A stretch of DNA of 64,000 nucleotides from Clostridium folliculivorans (GTDB taxonomy: Bacteria; Bacillota; Clostridia; Clostridiales; Clostridiaceae). Both the position numbers and the translations under genes were made by a program. Every line of letters begins with the position of its first letter. The stretch's first letter is position 1. The notes beneath the pieces are model-generated. The model did no database searches, was not told the DNA's origin, and saw nothing but the letters and a program-made list of their open reading frames with translations. Shown here one piece after another: positions 53,472 through 62,818 of the stretch. Location: the NCBI RefSeq assembly GCF_024341905.1, contig NZ_BQXY01000001.1, positions 1,273,013 through 1,337,012 on the forward strand. The letters run 5' to 3'.

Positions 53472-53633
53472 TTAATTATGCTCAGAACTTTTCAAGGCTA
53501 CATTTAATTTTGCTACAGCGTCTTCAATAAATGCAATTCGCTTTAAACCTTCCGACTTGTATTTCTGTATGCCAAATAGTTAATTATCTTCTATTTCACC
53601 ATTAACTTTATTATCTTAAATATCTTGCAAAGA
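53472..53633 (-). pseudogene. decayed paralogue of the hypothetical gene at 49453-49860
   Basis: The minus strand reads SLQDI, stop, DNKVNGEIEDN, stop, LFGIQKYKSEGLKRIAFIED, then AVAKLNVALKSS. This parallels the C-terminal 53 residues of the minus-strand gene at 49453-49860 (TLQEILSNKVDDKVDENELF and on). Two in-frame stops and the missing N-terminal half show it is dead. Nothing else is visible in 53650-53790 besides the presumed promoter of the Hsp70 gene. Confidence 0.75.
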
Positions 53634-53798
53634 TTAAAAATCTTTACTAAATACTACATATGTGGAGCATCTTTGAAAAATATGTTACAATATGTATATT
53701 ATAGTCTAAAGTTGTGATTTTAATAGAAATTATAATTTAGACCAAAAATTAGTTAGAAATAATGGAAATTTATTAGAGAATTGAAGGGGGAAAATTTT

Positions 53799-55499
53799 AT
53801 GCCTGCAATAGGAATTGACTTAGGAACAACAAATAGTCTTGTAGCTTATTGGACTGAGGATGGGCCTAGAATAATACCAAATATACATGGGTCAAACCTT
53901 ACGCCATCTGTGGTTGGGGTTGATGATAATAATGAAATAGTTATAGGGGCAGTTGCAAAGGAAAGGCTTATAACTCATCCGCATATGACTGCATCTGTAT
54001 TTAAACGCTATATGGGAACAAATAAAGAGTACAAGCTTGGTAAATACTCATTTACATCAGTGGAATTATCCTCATTTATATTAAGAGCTTTAAAAGAGGA
54101 TGCAGAAGTTTTCTTAGGAGAAGAAGTGAAAGAAGCAGTTATAAGTATACCTGCTTATTTTAATGATACCCAAAGAAAGGCAACAAAACAGGCAGCAGAG
54201 CTTGCGGGCCTCAAGGTGGAGAGGCTTATTAGTGAACCTACTGCAGCAGCTATAGCATATGGGCTTCATCAAGAAGAGGAGGAAACTCAATTTATAGTTT
54301 TTGACTTAGGTGGAGGAACCTTTGATGTATCAATCCTAGAATTATTTGAAGGTGTAATGGAAGTTAGATCTATATCAGGGGATAACTTTTTAGGGGGAGA
54401 GGATTTCACAAATCTTTTGGTGTCTTATTTTATAGATAGTGAAAAGATTGAAGTGGAATCCTTAAGTTCTAAGGAAAAATCCGCGCTTTACAAACAGGCG
54501 GAGATTTGCAAGAGAGCAATTGGTGAAAGTAATTCGGGAACTATGAGTTTTACTTTGGGTGATAAAACCTATGAAAAAGCTATAAATAAAGATGAATTTG
54601 ATAAATTAGCAACTCAGCTACTATTTAGATTTAGAAATCCTATTGAACGTGCTTTAAGGGATGCTGAACTTAGTCCAAGTGATATGGATGCGGTAATTCT
54701 TATAGGTGGAGCAACTAGGATGCCTATAATAAAATCTGTGGTTAGTAAGATGTTTGGAAAGCTGCCATATACAAATATAAATCCTGATGAAGCGGTTGCT
54801 TTGGGTGCTGCAATTCAGGTTGCCTTAATGGAGAGAAATGAAGCTTTAAAAGAAATGGTATTAACTGATGTTTGTCCATACACTCTTGGAGTAGAAACTA
54901 GTACTAGGCATAATGATGGAACTATAGAATCAGGATATTTTCTACCAATCATTGATAGAAACACAACTATCCCTGTTAGCCGAGTAAAATCTCTTGTTAC
55001 CATAACGGATAATCAATCCATAATGAGGATATCTGTTTATCAAGGTGAAGGCCGTAAGACTAACGAAAATCTATGGCTTGGAGAATTTGAGATAAAGCTT
55101 CCAAAAGGCCCAGCAGGAAAAGAAGAGGTTGATTTAAGATATACCTATGATATCAATGGACTTCTAGAAGTAGAAGCAAAGGTATTGTCCAGTGGTGAAG
55201 TTAAAAGCGTAGTTATTGAGAAAAATAAAGGAAGCATGACAAAGAAAGAAATTGAAGAAAGATTAAAAGCCTTGAAGGACATAAAAATTCACCCTAGAGA
55301 CAAAATGGAGAATAAACTGCTGCTTGCAAAAGGGGAGAGGTTATATCAAGAATCTTTAGGAGATAAACGTCAATATATAGCAAGCTTGCTTCAATACTTT
55401 GATGGAATTTTAGCAAGTCAGGATGATAAAGCTATAAAGAAAGCATCAAAGGAATTAGAAGAAAAATTAAACCAACTGGAAGGGTGGTTTGATTATTAA
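53799..55499 (+). CDS. HscC-like Hsp70 family chaperone
   Basis: The 566-residue protein has the full Hsp70 ATPase domain: IGIDLGTTNSLVAYW, ISIPAYFNDTQRKATKQAAE, ISEPTAAAIAYGL, VFDLGGGTFDVSIL and LIGGATRMPIIKS. It is shorter than DnaK (about 610) and has a reduced lid after the substrate-binding beta domain, matching HscC-type chaperones. ATG 53799 follows GAAGGGGGA; an upstream TTG (53781) would contain that site. Its stop overlaps the start of the J-domain gene (TAATG), so the two are translationally coupled and act as a chaperone pair. Confidence 0.9.
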   Translation: MPAIGIDLGTTNSLVAYWTEDGPRIIPNIHGSNLTPSVVGVDDNNEIVIGAVAKERLITHPHMTASVFKRYMGTNKEYKLGKYSFTSVELSSFILRALKEDAEVFLGEEVKEAVISIPAYFNDTQRKATKQAAELAGLKVERLISEPTAAAIAYGLHQEEEETQFIVFDLGGGTFDVSILELFEGVMEVRSISGDNFLGGEDFTNLLVSYFIDSEKIEVESLSSKEKSALYKQAEICKRAIGESNSGTMSFTLGDKTYEKAINKDEFDKLATQLLFRFRNPIERALRDAELSPSDMDAVILIGGATRMPIIKSVVSKMFGKLPYTNINPDEAVALGAAIQVALMERNEALKEMVLTDVCPYTLGVETSTRHNDGTIESGYFLPIIDRNTTIPVSRVKSLVTITDNQSIMRISVYQGEGRKTNENLWLGEFEIKLPKGPAGKEEVDLRYTYDINGLLEVEAKVLSSGEVKSVVIEKNKGSMTKKEIEERLKALKDIKIHPRDKMENKLLLAKGERLYQESLGDKRQYIASLLQYFDGILASQDDKAIKKASKELEEKLNQLEGWFDY

Positions 55500-57478
55500 T
55501 GAACATATGGCAGGTGCTTGAAATAGAACCTACTGGGGAAGTCAAGGAAATTAAAAGGGCTTATGCAAAGAAATTAAAAAAAACTAATCCAGAAGATGAT
55601 CCGGAAGGATTTCAGGTCCTTAAAGAAGCCTATGATAGTTGCTTAAGATATGCTAAAAATTATAAGAAGAATATAGAATATAACGATTTATCCGTAAGAA
55701 ATGAAGAGTTAGACATCGTTCATTCTGAAGAAGAATTCAATGAAAATGACAATGGTGATATCTATAAAGAAAGCGATAATCAAAGATTCATTGATTTAAA
55801 AATTACAAATAATGAGGACAGCTTAGACGACTATAACTATAAGACACCTCCTCGTATCAATATAAAAGAAGAGGAAGTTAATCTTGAAGTTAATTTTACT
55901 GAGCAAATTGAATTATTCTTTGAAAAGGTACAAGCTTTATATGACGATTTCTTTAAGCGTATTGATTTAAAGTATTGGGAAGAACTTTTAAATGATGAAG
56001 TAATGTGGAAATTCGAACTTAAGAATCAAATTGGTACGAGAATGGCAGATTTTTTAATAGAGAATTACTGTCTGCCAAGAGACGTATTTAAGTTAGTTAG
56101 TCAAAGTTTTCAAATCAATGAAGAAAAATGGCATACTCATTATGATTATCCAAGGGAGATAGTAAACTACATATTTTTGCAGTTAAGTAATGAGGACAGA
56201 ATTACGAGATATAACTATTTGGATGAGAATGCAAATGTTGATTTTGGTAAGTATGTGAAATATAGAGAAGATGCTTTTATCGAATTAATGAACAATGAAC
56301 TAGGCAATGCAAGGAAGTTCATTGTGCTTGCAGAAGAGATATATGATAAAGACCCATATTTAAAATGCATGAATAGTGAATATTATATTAGAATTAATGA
56401 TGATATCACCGGTGATGATAACTTTAATGTAGCCATAGAATTATCAAAAGATGACATAGCAATATATTTATATCAGGCAAAAACCTTTACTTATGCTAAT
56501 AAAATCGATAAAGCTACTGCAGTTTATAAATTCTTAGTGAGTCGCAATCCAAAGGATTTAGGCTTAAGGGAACTATTAGGAAAAAGGTATATTGACAATT
56601 CAGACTTTGTTAATGCAAGTAAAGTCTTTAGAGAGTCTTTAAAAATAGAACCAGAAGATAGAGTTGCTAGAGATTATCTAACTAGAATACTTCATTTTGT
56701 GAAAGATGAAAAAAATTCTAAAATTATAAGATCTGATTTAAAGAAAGAATGCAAAAATATAGTGAAAGACTTAAAGGCAAAAAGCACTAAGGTTAAATCA
56801 GGAAAAAAATCTAAATTTGTACTATTTTTACAGCGCAACTTTGGATATTTTGCTTTACTAGCTGGAATTATAAATGCTATATCCGTTATTGGAAAAAATG
56901 CATCATCTTCTAGTAGTGGAGATATAGCATTATTACTAATATTAGCAGGTGTTATGTATCTTTGCTTTAAGTATTTCAAAAAGGCAGGATCTAGAGATAT
57001 ACAAGGAAAAAAAAGATTCTTTTATATATTTTTAGATATAGTTGTAGCTATAGTGGCATTAATAGATTTCTTGTTTTTAATAGTTGGCGTGTTAGAATTA
57101 GCTGGCTTAATTGGAAAAAGTGAGTCATCTTTTAGTAGCGGAGATATAATAGTATTACTAATATTAGCAGGGGGTATGTATCTTTGCTTTAAGTATTTCA
57201 AAAAGGCAAGATCCAGAAATATACAAGGTAAAAAAAGATTCTTTTATATATTTTTAAATATAGTAGTAGCAATAGTGGCGTTAATAGATTTCTTGTTTTT
57301 AATAGTTTGTGTGTTTGATTTAATGGGCTTAAATGTAAAAGATGGATCATCTTCTAGTGGAGGCGTTATAATAATATTACTAGTATCAGCAGGTATTATG
57401 TATCTTTGCTTTAAGTATTTCAAAAAGGCAAGATCCAGAAATATACAAGGAAAAAAAGATTCTTTTATATATTTTTAA
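55499..57478 (+). CDS. J-domain-like co-chaperone with TPR region and tandem membrane repeats; frameshifted end
   Basis: The N-terminal 55 residues resemble the J domain of DjlC/HscD-type partners of HscC: WQVLEIEPTGEVKEIKRAYA then NPEDDPEGFQVLKEAYDS. The HPD motif is replaced by NPEDDP, as is common in this subgroup. A helical TPR-like region spans about 290-410. From 440 the protein has hydrophobic helices in three near-identical tandem units (ILAGVMYLCFKYFKKA, IQGKKRFFYIFL, VVAIVALIDFLFLIV). In the third unit the A-tract at 57451-57457 has seven A instead of eight, so translation stops at 57478 instead of 57558. The protein is probably membrane-bound and recruits the Hsp70. Confidence 0.8.
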   Translation: MNIWQVLEIEPTGEVKEIKRAYAKKLKKTNPEDDPEGFQVLKEAYDSCLRYAKNYKKNIEYNDLSVRNEELDIVHSEEEFNENDNGDIYKESDNQRFIDLKITNNEDSLDDYNYKTPPRINIKEEEVNLEVNFTEQIELFFEKVQALYDDFFKRIDLKYWEELLNDEVMWKFELKNQIGTRMADFLIENYCLPRDVFKLVSQSFQINEEKWHTHYDYPREIVNYIFLQLSNEDRITRYNYLDENANVDFGKYVKYREDAFIELMNNELGNARKFIVLAEEIYDKDPYLKCMNSEYYIRINDDITGDDNFNVAIELSKDDIAIYLYQAKTFTYANKIDKATAVYKFLVSRNPKDLGLRELLGKRYIDNSDFVNASKVFRESLKIEPEDRVARDYLTRILHFVKDEKNSKIIRSDLKKECKNIVKDLKAKSTKVKSGKKSKFVLFLQRNFGYFALLAGIINAISVIGKNASSSSSGDIALLLILAGVMYLCFKYFKKAGSRDIQGKKRFFYIFLDIVVAIVALIDFLFLIVGVLELAGLIGKSESSFSSGDIIVLLILAGGMYLCFKYFKKARSRNIQGKKRFFYIFLNIVVAIVALIDFLFLIVCVFDLMGLNVKDGSSSSGGVIIILLVSAGIMYLCFKYFKKARSRNIQGKKDSFIYF

Positions 57479-57558
57479 ATATAGTTGTAGCAATAGTGGC
57501 ATTAATGGGTTTGTTGTTTTTTATAGTTGGTGTGTTAGATTTAATGGGTCTAGCTTAA
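56830..57558 (+). repeat. tandem DNA repeats coding for membrane segments
   Basis: Blocks of about 230 bp are repeated three times and a fourth time in part. Each contains TATCTTTGCTTTAAGTATTT, ATACAAGG plus an A-tract, and TTCTTTTATATATTTTTA. The last, partial unit reads on out of frame to a TAA at 57556-57558. Confidence 0.85.
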
Positions 57559-57686
57559 ATATATAATACTTGAAGCTTCGGAAAGTAAATGATTAAAAAG
57601 CCAATCTGGTGATTTTTTTCTGTAATAAAAATAGTAAAAAACTTAAGCTATAAAAAGTAGATATAAATTAGAAAATAGCTTAATAT

Positions 57687-57714
57687 AGATATACGAACTT
57701 TTGTTCGTATATCT
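57687..57714 (+). terminator. perfect inverted repeat, terminator or operator
   Basis: AGATATACGAAC (57687-57698) and GTTCGTATATCT (57703-57714) pair perfectly with a 4-nt loop and are followed by TTCTTT. It lies 55 bp before the Rpn-type gene. Confidence 0.65.
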
Positions 57715-57768
57715 TTCTTTCTACTGGAAATAATATCATATATAAAGCAGTGGAAAGGAAGGCATAGA

Positions 57769-58605
57769 ATGGATTATAATAAAATTGAAGATGCAGTCTT
57801 CAAAAAGGCTATGGAATTCTTTAAAGATAATGCAGTGGAATTCTTTGGCATTGATACAAAAATAGTTGCTCCTGCAGAAACAGAGATAAAAAACGTAGAT
57901 ATTAAAACTAATTACACAGACTATCTATTTTACACGGAAGATGATAATTATCTTCATTTTGAATTTCAAACTACAGACAAAAAGGAAGATATAAAGCGGT
58001 TTTTGTATTACGATGCTTCGTTATTTTATAAGGATAGGCGCAAGATAAGAACAGTAGTTATATATTCAGCAGACATTGAAGATGCTGAAATACATATTGA
58101 TGCAGGAAGTATTAATTATAACATTGAAGCTTTTTACATGAAAAATTTAAATGGTGATGAAAAGCTTGAAATGCTAAAAAATAAAATTAGAAATAATGAA
58201 AAGTTAACGAGTGACGATATATTGACACTGAGTTTTATTCCATTAATGAGTAGTAGGATTAGTAAAAGTGAAAGAACTCTAGAAGGAATAGAACTAGCAA
58301 ACTCAATTGAAGATAGTGAAGTTAAACTGAAATGCTTAACTTTATTGTATGCATTGTTTGATAAATTTGGAGATCAAATATCTAAAAAGAGATTTAAGGA
58401 GGTGTTCAGTGTGACTGAAATAGGAAAGATGATAAGAGATGAAGGAAAGGCTGAAATTCTCATAAAGTTATTAAACAAGAAGTTTAAGAAGCTTCCTCAA
58501 GAATATGAGGAAAAGATAAAAAATTTATCTTCAGAAAAAATAGAATTAATAGCCACTGATATATTTGATTTAGAAAGAGTAGAGGATTTAGAAAATTATT
58601 TTTAA
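57769..58605 (+). CDS. Rpn-family PD-(D/E)XK nuclease / putative transposase
   Basis: The 278-residue protein has the Rpn/YhgA layout: AVFKKAMEFFKDNAVEFFGI, the nuclease core with TDYLFYTEDDNYLHFEFQTT (Asp then ExQ), and RFLYYDASLFYKDRRKI. The C-terminal helices end in ATDIFDLERVEDLENYF. Rpn proteins promote RecA-independent recombination and cleave DNA in vitro; these Firmicute versions are often multicopy. The fragment at 51480-51731 is a partial paralogue. Confidence 0.8.
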   Translation: MDYNKIEDAVFKKAMEFFKDNAVEFFGIDTKIVAPAETEIKNVDIKTNYTDYLFYTEDDNYLHFEFQTTDKKEDIKRFLYYDASLFYKDRRKIRTVVIYSADIEDAEIHIDAGSINYNIEAFYMKNLNGDEKLEMLKNKIRNNEKLTSDDILTLSFIPLMSSRISKSERTLEGIELANSIEDSEVKLKCLTLLYALFDKFGDQISKKRFKEVFSVTEIGKMIRDEGKAEILIKLLNKKFKKLPQEYEEKIKNLSSEKIELIATDIFDLERVEDLENYF

Positions 58606-58693
58606 AAAGCACAAGTGTGATTTTATAAGAGTCTATAATATAGGCTCTTATTTTTACTATTTAGGAATCGGGACCATGTAAAGGAGAAAATAT

Positions 58694-59893
58694 ATGATAG
58701 AAACTAAAAGAGAATGGAAGACCTTTGAATCCGTAGAGAAAGAGCTTGAAAAATTGAAAGAATGGCATTTAATCTCTCCAAAAGCTACAGAAGTAAAAGC
58801 CTTTTATTATAAAGGTGCTTATACAGACAAGCATATTGAGTGTAAGGTTGCTGGATATGTTGATGATAATGAAATAGTGCTTTATGTTGATGGAGAGCTT
58901 CATAGTATTCATCCAGATTATTTTTTGGATATGCAGAAAAAAGACTTTTCGCTATATGGTTCAATTGAAGAAACAGGATTAGATGAAGCTAAAAAATTAG
59001 ATGAAAATAAAAAAGATAAAAAAACAGATGAAAGTAAGAGCATTAATAAAAAAGCGGAGAAAAAAGAGCGATTTATAATAGTTGATATAGAAACTCCTCA
59101 TAGCTTTTATCCAAAAGACGGAATAAGGGAAGTAGCAGCTACAGTTGTTGAGGATTATGAAATTATAGATAAGTTACATTTAGCTATTATTAACGAAGTA
59201 GAAGAATATAAAAAAGGTTATGGTGCAGGTCTTGAGAATATTGAAGAAAATGAAGCTTTAAGAGAAGAATTTAAAAACTTCCTTCTTAAATATAAGTATC
59301 CACTAGTAGCTCATAATGCTAGCTTTGATAAAAGCTTTCTTGATTTCTGGAACTGGATAGATAAAGATCAAGTATTTTATTGTAGTATGAATACAATAAA
59401 AAAGATGGAAAAGCTGGATAGCTATAAGTTAAGGGATTTATTAGAACATTACAATATAAAAGATAATCAAGAACATACTGCAATGCAAGATGTATTAGAT
59501 TTATTAGAACTGTTGAAAAAGTTAAAGCCTAAGAAGTGGAGCAAATTAGGTGGGAACACAAGTGTTAGTGAAACTAAACCTAAGAGAAGTTACATGTTTG
59601 ATAAGGAAGAAAGAGAAGAGAATAAAGCAAGGTTAGAACGAGCTAAGGAAAACATCATAGAAGATATATTACAAAGTAAAAACATAGTATTTACTGGTGA
59701 AACCGTGAAAGATAGGGTAGAGCTTTCAGAACTTGCTATTATGTATGGTGGAAATGTAAAAAGCGGTGTAAGCAAAAAGACAAATATTTTAGTTGTAGGT
59801 GAAAATCCAGGAAGTAAACTAAGTAAAGCACAGGAGCTTGGAATTGAAGTACTGTCTGAGGAAGAGTTTCTAAATCTAATATACAAGAAGTAA
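58694..59893 (+). CDS. DEDDh 3'-5' exonuclease with C-terminal BRCT domain
   Basis: The 399-residue protein has an unassigned N-terminal domain of about 100 residues (HLISPKATEVKAFYYKGAYT) and a lysine-rich linker. The DnaQ-like exonuclease comes next: FIIVDIETPH supplies D-x-E at about 129-131, LVAHNASFD the second Asp, and EHTAMQD the His and last Asp. A BRCT domain of the NAD-ligase type follows at about 318-399 (SKNIVFTGETVKDRVELSEL, GGNVKSGVSKKTNILVVGEN). BRCT-linked DnaQ exonucleases are known in Firmicutes and are assumed to act in DNA repair. AAGGAG precedes ATG 58694. Confidence 0.85.
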   Translation: MIETKREWKTFESVEKELEKLKEWHLISPKATEVKAFYYKGAYTDKHIECKVAGYVDDNEIVLYVDGELHSIHPDYFLDMQKKDFSLYGSIEETGLDEAKKLDENKKDKKTDESKSINKKAEKKERFIIVDIETPHSFYPKDGIREVAATVVEDYEIIDKLHLAIINEVEEYKKGYGAGLENIEENEALREEFKNFLLKYKYPLVAHNASFDKSFLDFWNWIDKDQVFYCSMNTIKKMEKLDSYKLRDLLEHYNIKDNQEHTAMQDVLDLLELLKKLKPKKWSKLGGNTSVSETKPKRSYMFDKEEREENKARLERAKENIIEDILQSKNIVFTGETVKDRVELSELAIMYGGNVKSGVSKKTNILVVGENPGSKLSKAQELGIEVLSEEEFLNLIYKK

Positions 59894-59936
59894 TCACGGC
59901 TTGTTTTAGGGCTATTGGATGAACTTTTGATTCAAG

Positions 59937-59974
59937 AAAAAAGCACTAATCTTTGGTGGATTGAGTGCTTTTTT
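59937..59974 (+). terminator. terminator after the exonuclease gene
   Basis: AAAAAAGCACT (59937-59947) and AGTGCTTTTTT (59964-59974) form a perfect 11-bp stem with an A/T tract on each side. Confidence 0.9.
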
Positions 59975-60056
59975 ATTTTCACTAAAATAACTTCATATAA
60001 GTCTTTGGTTATGCTAAAATCAATATAAACACAAATGCATTAAGGGAGATGATAGC

Positions 60057-60302
60057 GTGAAATGGGAAGAAATAAGAAAGCAATATCCTAATACTTTTAT
60101 TAAGTTCGAGATAGTAGACTCTCATATGGAAGAGGATAAGGAAATAGTAGATGAGATAGCTCTTATAAAAACTATTAAGGACGGAAAAGAAGCTATGTTA
60201 GAACATTTAAAATGCAAAACAGGACAGTACATATATAATACAGCTAAAGATAGAGTAGAAATACAGATGATTAAATATATTGGCATAAGAGGTAAAATAT
60301 AA
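60057..60302 (+). CDS. small hypothetical protein coupled to a retropepsin-like gene
   Basis: GTG 60057 follows AAGGGAGATGA. The 81-residue protein (WEEIRKQYPNTFIKFEIVDS and HLKCKTGQYIYNTAKDRVEI) has no recognised domain. Its stop directly adjoins the ATG of the protease gene, so they form a two-gene operon. Confidence 0.7.
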   Translation: MKWEEIRKQYPNTFIKFEIVDSHMEEDKEIVDEIALIKTIKDGKEAMLEHLKCKTGQYIYNTAKDRVEIQMIKYIGIRGKI

Positions 60303-60698
60303 ATGGTTAAATTGACTTATAAGAATGGGCTTTTATATACAAACTTGCTTCTTTGTCATGATGGTAAAGAAGTATTGGTAGAAGATATTATAATAGATAC
60401 TGGTGCATTTCATACTATATTATCTCCAGTTTTTCTTGAAGAATTAGATACAGAAGTAGCATTAGACGATGAAATTGTAAATGCTTATGGCTTAGGTGGA
60501 GGCATATGTAGTTCCTTAAGAAAAAGAATAGACAAAATTAGCTTTGGAAATATTTCTATAGATAATGTGAGGGTTGATTTTGGTGAAATAGACCCAAAGG
60601 ATAGAATAAATGGGCTATTAGGCTTAGATTTACTAAAAGCTTCTAAAGTTATTATTGATGTAGTTGAAGATAAAATAGTTTTGAAAAATGATATATAA
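60303..60698 (+). CDS. retropepsin-like aspartyl protease
   Basis: The 131-residue protein has the single active-site motif IIDTGAFHTIL (D32-T33-G34) of retroviral-type aspartyl proteases. A hydrophobic glycine loop (INGLLGLDLLKASKVIIDV) near the C-terminus is typical of bacterial PerP/ClanAA members. It would act as a homodimer. Substrate unknown; the upstream small protein is a candidate partner. Confidence 0.8.
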   Translation: MVKLTYKNGLLYTNLLLCHDGKEVLVEDIIIDTGAFHTILSPVFLEELDTEVALDDEIVNAYGLGGGICSSLRKRIDKISFGNISIDNVRVDFGEIDPKDRINGLLGLDLLKASKVIIDVVEDKIVLKNDI

Positions 60699-60933
60699 TC
60701 CATGAAAATTTTAAAATACACAGAAACTTAATTTAAGAGTTATATTCGATCTTTACAACAGTCATGAAAATAAATCGTGGCTTATTTTTTGCAGAAAATT
60801 ATATTTTATATAAAGATTCAGATAGGTGTATAATATTATTTTGAATGATATGGCAAGATATCGATATATTCCAAATTAAAAGAGAATACTAACAAGGTTG
60901 ATTATAGGTAAAATAGGGAAGAAGGAGACGCAT

Positions 60934-61734
60934 ATGTTCAATATTGAAGCTATAGTAGAATATTTATTACCATTCGCTTTAAAGATTGAAAAATTGTTTA
61001 ATTGGGATACTCCAAAGGATAAGGATGTTAACTTCTTAAAAGAAAATGGAATAATTAGCTCCGAAGAGTGTCAGCAGCTGCAGCAGATAGAAAGTAGTTA
61101 TGAGAAAAATGTTGCAGTAAAATTAATACTATCTTCTGTTTTAGATAAGCTTGATTCAATTCAAGATAGAAAACTAGTTTATAAATGGATCGTATCTAAC
61201 TGGGGTGGAATAAACTCAATTAATGTTGAGAAGCTAAACTCTTCCGTAGAGCAGTTTCTAAAGCAAAGAGCAGAGGGAAGTAAATATGCAAAAATAGAAA
61301 GCAGAGCAAGTGTAACAAAGGTTTTAAGCTTTATTGATCCTGAAAAATACATTATTTACGATACAAGAGTAGCCTATTCTATTAACTGGATATTACTAAA
61401 AACTAATTCCTCAAAGATGTTCTTTCCTATGTCAGAGGGTAGAAACTCAAAGCTTAGAGGAGTAAATATTGAAACTTTAATAAGGCTGTCTAGAGCTAGC
61501 GAATATTTAGATAACTTAAATGATAAAAAAGTTATGAGTAAAGTAGATAAGAAAATATTTATAGACGATACATTGGCATACCCAATGCTTTGTGATTTGA
61601 TAGCTGCTATTAATCATAAGCTCTGGAGTGATGAAAGAACGAAGTATCCTTTCTATACAGAAATGTTGTTGTTTGCGATAGCTGACAATATTATATTTGA
61701 AGATGTTTTGAAAACTTGTAGTATGAAATTTTAG
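60934..61734 (+). CDS. hypothetical protein, probable defence or phage-type accessory
   Basis: ATG 60934 follows AAGGAG; an upstream TTG/ATG-less extension from 60898 is less likely. The 266-residue protein has YAKIESRASVTKVLSFIDPE and KYIIYDTRVAYSINWILLKT, a motif seen in uncharacterised helical proteins of mobile regions. No catalytic motif is clear. It is convergent with the beta-family gene. Confidence 0.55.
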   Translation: MFNIEAIVEYLLPFALKIEKLFNWDTPKDKDVNFLKENGIISSEECQQLQQIESSYEKNVAVKLILSSVLDKLDSIQDRKLVYKWIVSNWGGINSINVEKLNSSVEQFLKQRAEGSKYAKIESRASVTKVLSFIDPEKYIIYDTRVAYSINWILLKTNSSKMFFPMSEGRNSKLRGVNIETLIRLSRASEYLDNLNDKKVMSKVDKKIFIDDTLAYPMLCDLIAAINHKLWSDERTKYPFYTEMLLFAIADNIIFEDVLKTCSMKF

Positions 61735-61735
61735 A

Positions 61736-61761
61736 GGAGCTGAATTAATGTTTTCAGCTCC
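61736..61761. terminator. bidirectional terminator between convergent genes
   Basis: GGAGCTGA (61736-61743) and TCAGCTCC (61754-61761) form an 8-bp stem just past the stop of the plus-strand gene and 10 bp before the end of the minus-strand gene. Confidence 0.7.
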
Positions 61762-61771
61762 AATTTATATT

Positions 61772-62818
61772 TTATAAAACTTCATCCATTGATTTTATAT
61801 AGTGACATATAGTTAGGGTTTTCCATCTAGGGGCATAATTGATTTTCACTTTTCCGCTGAGCATTCTCTCAATTAATGTGCATCCATAACAGGAGTTCTT
61901 ATGTTTTTTAGGAATGCTCGACCAATAAGATGAAAAAGTGTATTTGGGCAATACCATGGTTTCAAAGGACCTAACTTTTCTGTACAATCCCTTAAATCCA
62001 ATGTAATTATTTGATAATGCACAGTAGTGAATATATGCAGGACTTGATACAGGAATGTTTTCTAAATTAGAAACCTTTATACCTGCGAAATCACCAAAAG
62101 CATCAAATTTATATTTTTGACTATTATATGAAGTTATAAGATTAGTACTTGCATCCTGTATAATCTTATTATCTTGTAGTTTAGTGTTTGGTAATTTATC
62201 TGGAAGTGCTGAATGTAATATTACAGTGGTACATCCGAAGGTATTTTTTAATGTATTAATTTCAGGATATATGCGGAGTAACGATGTACTATTATGCTTT
62301 TGCTGAAAAATATCAAGTAAAATAATATCTTGAGGCTTCAATACTGTCTTTAATTCATCAATTATTGAGTTATTGTAAGGTGCAAAGATTCTAAATGCAA
62401 GCTTCTTATAATTAGCTCTTAATAATTTCACTTGATCTACAATAAGTTTTTTTGTATAAGGAATATTAGGATTATAAGATATTACAGGTACTAATCTTCC
62501 AGGGCAAATATTTGATAACAAATTTAAATAGTTACATCTCTTAATTTGATTTTGATAAATTGGATCAAGAAATTCAGTAACGGAAGATTTTGTTCTTTTA
62601 GATAGTTTAATATACATAGGAATGTCCACAAAAAAGGGAGTGGATATATCATTAAATAACTGCTTACTAAAGGTTTTAAAATCTAGTTTTGAATTTTCTC
62701 TAGGCTTATCTGATACTAACTCTATAAGTGGCATTATTTTAGCTGATGTTTTTTGATATTTCAGTGCCTCTCTCTCTGCTGTTAAATTTCTTAGAATAGG
62801 TACATATTTGAAAGTCAT
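61772..62818 (-). CDS. beta-family (phage T4 beta protein-like) hypothetical protein
   Basis: The 348-residue protein has the family opening YVPILRNLTAEREALKYQKT then IMPLIELV. Further blocks are TPFFVDIPMYIKL, LVPVISYNPN, IILLDIFQQKHN and SYWSSIPKKHKNSCYGCTLI. The T4 beta-type proteins have a TIM-barrel-like pattern and are found in phages and defence regions; their role is unknown. The start at 62818 follows AAGGAAATGCT on the minus strand. Confidence 0.7.
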   Translation of the reverse strand: MTFKYVPILRNLTAEREALKYQKTSAKIMPLIELVSDKPRENSKLDFKTFSKQLFNDISTPFFVDIPMYIKLSKRTKSSVTEFLDPIYQNQIKRCNYLNLLSNICPGRLVPVISYNPNIPYTKKLIVDQVKLLRANYKKLAFRIFAPYNNSIIDELKTVLKPQDIILLDIFQQKHNSTSLLRIYPEINTLKNTFGCTTVILHSALPDKLPNTKLQDNKIIQDASTNLITSYNSQKYKFDAFGDFAGIKVSNLENIPVSSPAYIHYCALSNNYIGFKGLYRKVRSFETMVLPKYTFSSYWSSIPKKHKNSCYGCTLIERMLSGKVKINYAPRWKTLTICHYIKSMDEVL

